Shown: in pieces, positions 5,274 to 7,794 of the stretch
Numbering within the stretch: position 1 is the stretch's first letter
How the letters are laid out: every line of letters begins with the position of its first letter
Source of the DNA: Burkholderiaceae bacterium
GTDB taxonomy: Bacteria; Pseudomonadota; Gammaproteobacteria; Burkholderiales; Burkholderiaceae
Assembly: GCA_025458735.1 (NCBI GenBank)
Contig: JALORV010000088.1
Location: 1-7,794 of the forward strand
Length of the DNA: 7,794 bases
Direction: 5' to 3'
Translations under genes and position numbers: made by a program
Notes under the pieces: model-generated
Told to the model about the DNA's origin: nothing
Seen by the model: only the letters and a program-made list of their open reading frames with translations
Database searches by the model: none

Positions 5274-7178
5274 ATGTTTCACTGTCCTCGTCGCGCAGGC
5301 CCTGCGCGTGTTGCCGCTTTCGTCTGTGCGCTCGCGCACTCGCTGGCAGCGTTAGCGCAGCCTGCTACCGCACTGCCCACCACCGATCTTCCACCCACCG
5401 TCATCACCCCGGCACGCCAGGCACAGCCGATCGACGACGCGCTGCCGGCCACCTCGGTGATCACGCGCGCCGACATCGACCGCTGGCAGGCGGTCGATCT
5501 GGTCTCGACACTGAGCCGCGAGACCGGCGTGCAGTTCGCACAGACGGGCGGCCGTGGCAGCGCGGCTTCGATCTTCGTGCGCGGCGCCGGCTCGTCGCAG
5601 GTGCTGGTGCTGGTCGATGGCGTACGGCTGAATGCCGGCACCAGCGGTGCGGCCGCCCTCGGCGGTGTTTCGCTCGATGCGATCGAACGGATCGAGATTG
5701 TGCGCGGCAACCTGTCAAGCCTGTACGGCTCGGCAGCCGTCGGCGGCGTGGTGCAGATCTTCACGCGCCAGGGCGCAGAAGACGGCATCAGCATCAGCGT
5801 CGAAGGCGGCGATGGGCGCACGCTGGCCGGCCGGGCAAGCGCCGGCGGTGCGATGCAGGGAGTGCGCTACGGCGGCGCGGTTGGCGGCGGTACCACCCAG
5901 GCGATTTCGGCGATCGACGCGGCCCGCGTGGTTCCCGGGCCGTTCAGCGCAGGCGCCAATGCGGATCTCGACGGCAACGACAGCCTCACCGCCTCGCTCG
6001 GTGCCACCTATCGCGATGGCCAGACGCTGCTTGCGGCCAGCGGATGGCTGAGCCGCAACCGCACCGACTTCGACAGCACGGCCGACGGACCGACGGCCAC
6101 GCATCTGGAGAAGTCGCAGCTTGCGGCGCTGAACCTGCTGGCGCGCACGGCGATCAACGAGCAATGGGCGGCGCAGCTGGCCGTGGGAGCGAGCCGCGAC
6201 CGCAGCAACAATCTGGTCAGCGTGCCGTTTTCATTCAGCAGCGGCGAATTCAGTTCCGACAACTTCTCGGCCACCTGGACCAACGACATCATGCTCGCCG
6301 GTTCGCTGCGCGCACAACTCGGTGCCGAGTATCTGCGGCAAACCGGCGAGTCGACGTCCTACGACCCCAGCTTCAGCGGCCAGTCGCAGCGTGAGTCACG
6401 CAACGTCGGCAGCGGCTGGGCCGGCCTGAGCGGCGAACACGGCGCCCACCAGGTTCAGCTCAACGTGCGGCAGGACGAGTACTCCGACGCGGGCGGTGCA
6501 ACTACCGGACTCGTGGCCTACGGCTACCGGATCGATCCGGCCTGGCGCCTCAGTGCCCAGTGGTCGAACGCATTCCGCGCCCCGAGCTTCAACGATCTGT
6601 ACTTTCCCTTCTTCGGCAACCCGGAGTTGAAGCCGGAGCGGTCGAACAGCGTCGAGCTCGGCCTGCAGTTCGTGACGGCCACGGGGTCGCTGCGGGCTGC
6701 GGCCTTTCGAACCGACACGCAGGACCTGATCGCCTTCGATCCCGCCAGTTCACGGGCGCAGAACATCGACGATGCGCGCGTGACCGGCTTCGAACTCGGC
6801 GGCGACTGGCGCACCGGGCCGTGGCGTTTCGCAGCCAACGGCACGCTGCTGCGCGCGACCAACGAAAGCACCGGCGAGCGCCTGCTGCGGCGCGCGCCCT
6901 GGGTGGCCAACCTGTCGGCGCTGTTCGACCCGGGCCGCTGGAATGCCGGCGCCGAGATCGCCGTCGTCGGTCCGCGCGATGATCTGGACATCAACAGCTT
7001 CGCGCGCATCGAGCTGGCAAGCTACACGCTGGTCCGGCTGGTGGCCGCCTGGCGCGCGACTGCTGCGGTGACCCTGCGCGCCCGCATCGAGAATCTCTTC
7101 GACGAGGCCTACGAAACCGTGAGCGGCTACAACACGATCGGGCGCACCGTGATCGTCGGTGCGGACCTGCGCTTCTGA
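5274..7178 (+). CDS. btuB: TonB-dependent vitamin B12 receptor, BtuB-type
   Basis: A 634-residue outer-membrane receptor that binds cobalamins and imports them into the periplasm using TonB energy; E. coli BtuB is of similar length. A signal peptide covers 1-28, with likely cleavage at ALA|QP. A Ton-box-like segment TVITPAR is at 42-48. The plug domain spans about 50-165, with IFVRGAGSSQVLVLVDGVRL (100-119) and RIEIVRGNLSSLYGSAAVGG (139-158). The remainder is the 22-strand barrel, including the FRAPSFNDLYFPFFGNPELK block and a terminal aromatic (VGADLRF) typical of a BAM signal. The last segment FDEAYETVSGYNTIGRT closely resembles the E. coli BtuB C-terminus as I remember it, supporting B12 over siderophore specificity. 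So does the cobalamin riboswitch upstream. The permease gene starts three bases after the stop, so they form an operon. Confidence 0.92.
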   Translation: MFHCPRRAGPARVAAFVCALAHSLAALAQPATALPTTDLPPTVITPARQAQPIDDALPATSVITRADIDRWQAVDLVSTLSRETGVQFAQTGGRGSAASIFVRGAGSSQVLVLVDGVRLNAGTSGAAALGGVSLDAIERIEIVRGNLSSLYGSAAVGGVVQIFTRQGAEDGISISVEGGDGRTLAGRASAGGAMQGVRYGGAVGGGTTQAISAIDAARVVPGPFSAGANADLDGNDSLTASLGATYRDGQTLLAASGWLSRNRTDFDSTADGPTATHLEKSQLAALNLLARTAINEQWAAQLAVGASRDRSNNLVSVPFSFSSGEFSSDNFSATWTNDIMLAGSLRAQLGAEYLRQTGESTSYDPSFSGQSQRESRNVGSGWAGLSGEHGAHQVQLNVRQDEYSDAGGATTGLVAYGYRIDPAWRLSAQWSNAFRAPSFNDLYFPFFGNPELKPERSNSVELGLQFVTATGSLRAAAFRTDTQDLIAFDPASSRAQNIDDARVTGFELGGDWRTGPWRFAANGTLLRATNESTGERLLRRAPWVANLSALFDPGRWNAGAEIAVVGPRDDLDINSFARIELASYTLVRLVAAWRATAAVTLRARIENLFDEAYETVSGYNTIGRTVIVGADLRF

Positions 7179-7181
7179 CGC

Positions 7182-7598
7182 ATGCACGCAGCGCCGCGCT
7201 TCGTCCTGCTGGTGCTGGCGGCCGCCGCCGCGGCGAGCCTGCTGGCGGCGCTCGCCGTCGGCAGCGTGCCGGTGCCGCTGTCGGCGCTGCCCGACGCGCT
7301 GTTCGGCGGCGCTGCGCCGGGGGCCGATATCGTGCGCGGACTGCGGGCCCCGCGCGCGCTGACGGGTTTTGCGGTCGGCGCGCTGCTGGCGCTGGCCGGC
7401 GCGCTGTTGCAGGCCCTGCTGCGCAATCCGCTGGCCGACCCGTACGTGCTGGGCGTCTCGGGCGGAGCCGCGGTGGCAGCCTTGCTGGCCCTGGCGGCCG
7501 GGCTGTCGGCGCTGGCGGTGCAGGGGGCGGCGCTGCTGGGTGCCGTGGGCGCGTTGGTGCTGCTGTTCGTGCTGGCGCGACTGCTGCCGCGATCATGA
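7182..7598 (+). CDS. N-terminal fragment of the BtuC/FecCD permease as translated
   Basis: The first open frame of the broken permease is 138 residues, under half of the usual 320-350. It starts three bases after the btuB stop with no clear Shine-Dalgarno site, so it depends on coupling to btuB. It contains the first helices and the RNPLADPYVLGVSGG region but lacks everything after the fourth hydrophobic segment. It is listed separately because it is the frame a ribosome would read. A functional short permease is unlikely. Confidence 0.5.
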   Translation: MHAAPRFVLLVLAAAAAASLLAALAVGSVPVPLSALPDALFGGAAPGADIVRGLRAPRALTGFAVGALLALAGALLQALLRNPLADPYVLGVSGGAAVAALLALAAGLSALAVQGAALLGAVGALVLLFVLARLLPRS

Positions 7599-7794
7599 GC
7601 CTGATCCTGACGCTGGCACCGGACGGCCGTCTGCGCAGCATGGTGTTCTGGTTGCTGGGCGACCTGTCGGGCGCCACCAGTGCCGGACCGGCGGCAGCAG
7701 CGCTGGTGCTCGCCGCGGTGCTGTGGCTGATCGCGCGTGCCGATGCGCGGGCCCTGAACCTGATGCTGCGCGGTGACCTGCAGGCCTTCACGCA
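7182..7794 (+). pseudogene. Disrupted B12/iron-complex ABC transporter permease (BtuC/FecCD family), 3' partial
   Basis: This encodes the inner-membrane channel subunit expected to take B12 from the periplasmic binding protein. The first frame (7182-7598) carries helices near 8-27, 60-80, 88-110 and 113-134, and the family signature ALLQALLRNPLADPYVLGVS (74-93). After FVLAR it ends in LLPRS and stop. The family sequence resumes in another frame from about 7580: TAAAIMSLILTLAPDG, then MVFWLLGDLSGA, open to the window edge. By comparison with remembered family members, about 20-30 residues including the TRLLLTGV-like helix are absent between the two parts. The frame change corresponds to loss of 3n+1 bases. 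This fits a small deletion, in the genome or in the assembly. An ATG at 7595 overlaps the TGA (ATGA), so a coupled restart could make a second fragment, but the lost helix should abolish transport. BtuC is favoured by context; the symbol is withheld because the gene is broken and cut. Confidence 0.75.

Noticed and set aside
4949..6394. A 481-residue open frame on the plus strand across the riboswitch and btuB
   Set aside because: It begins inside the riboswitch aptamer and runs out of frame through btuB; composition is Arg-rich with no domain.
1..7794. Mobile elements, CRISPR arrays, phage or defence islands
   Set aside because: No transposase, integrase, direct-repeat array, tRNA-linked attachment site or composition shift was visible on reading both strands. 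The EVE domain alone is not evidence of a defence system.

Overview
The window is uniformly GC-rich chromosomal DNA from a proteobacterium, most likely a betaproteobacterium (Rhodocyclales/Burkholderiales-like). The lineage call is a judgement from remembered gene families: the Crp/Fnr regulator ending in a HRKPPARW-type tail, the small coiled-coil gene overlapping zapA, and a 6S RNA next to zapA. No transposase, integrase, CRISPR array, tRNA or rRNA was seen. Gene order is compact, with many gaps under 150 bases.

Layout. Bases 1-879 (+) hold the 3' part of a malonyl-CoA synthetase gene (matB-like), cut by the window edge. It converges on, and overlaps by 29 bases, a GrpB-family gene (851-1411, -). 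Still on the minus strand, moving right, are a 71-residue predicted single-span membrane protein (1555-1770), a Crp/Fnr-type regulator (1891-2532), a TauE/SafE-type permease (2632-3441) and an EVE-domain protein (3441-3911). The EVE and permease genes share one base in a TGATG junction. Upstream of the EVE gene lie a strong intrinsic terminator (4035-4071) and a 6S RNA of about 180 nt (4078-4257). These are followed by zapA (4355-4654) and a small coiled-coil gene (4642-4863) that overlaps zapA by 13 bases.

The right third is a divergent plus-strand vitamin B12 uptake locus. It has a candidate promoter (4913-4940), a complete cobalamin riboswitch (4948-5140), a 133-base expression platform, a BtuB-type TonB-dependent receptor (5274-7178), and, three bases later, a BtuC/FecCD-type inner-membrane permease. 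The permease reading frame is broken near base 7595. The N-terminal half stops at 7598, and the family's conserved central sequence resumes in another frame with a stretch apparently missing.

How the genes work together. The riboswitch-btuB-permease unit is a B12-repressed import operon: outer-membrane capture, then inner-membrane ABC transport, with the rest presumably beyond the window. The coiled-coil gene, zapA and 6S RNA form a growth-related cluster: Z-ring assembly next to the stationary-phase RNA polymerase regulator. The rest looks like ordinary core or accessory metabolism. I found no convincing undescribed multi-gene system. The points most worth a second look are the broken B12 permease, the alternative helices in the 6S RNA, the small membrane protein, and the altered ligand pocket of the Crp-like regulator.
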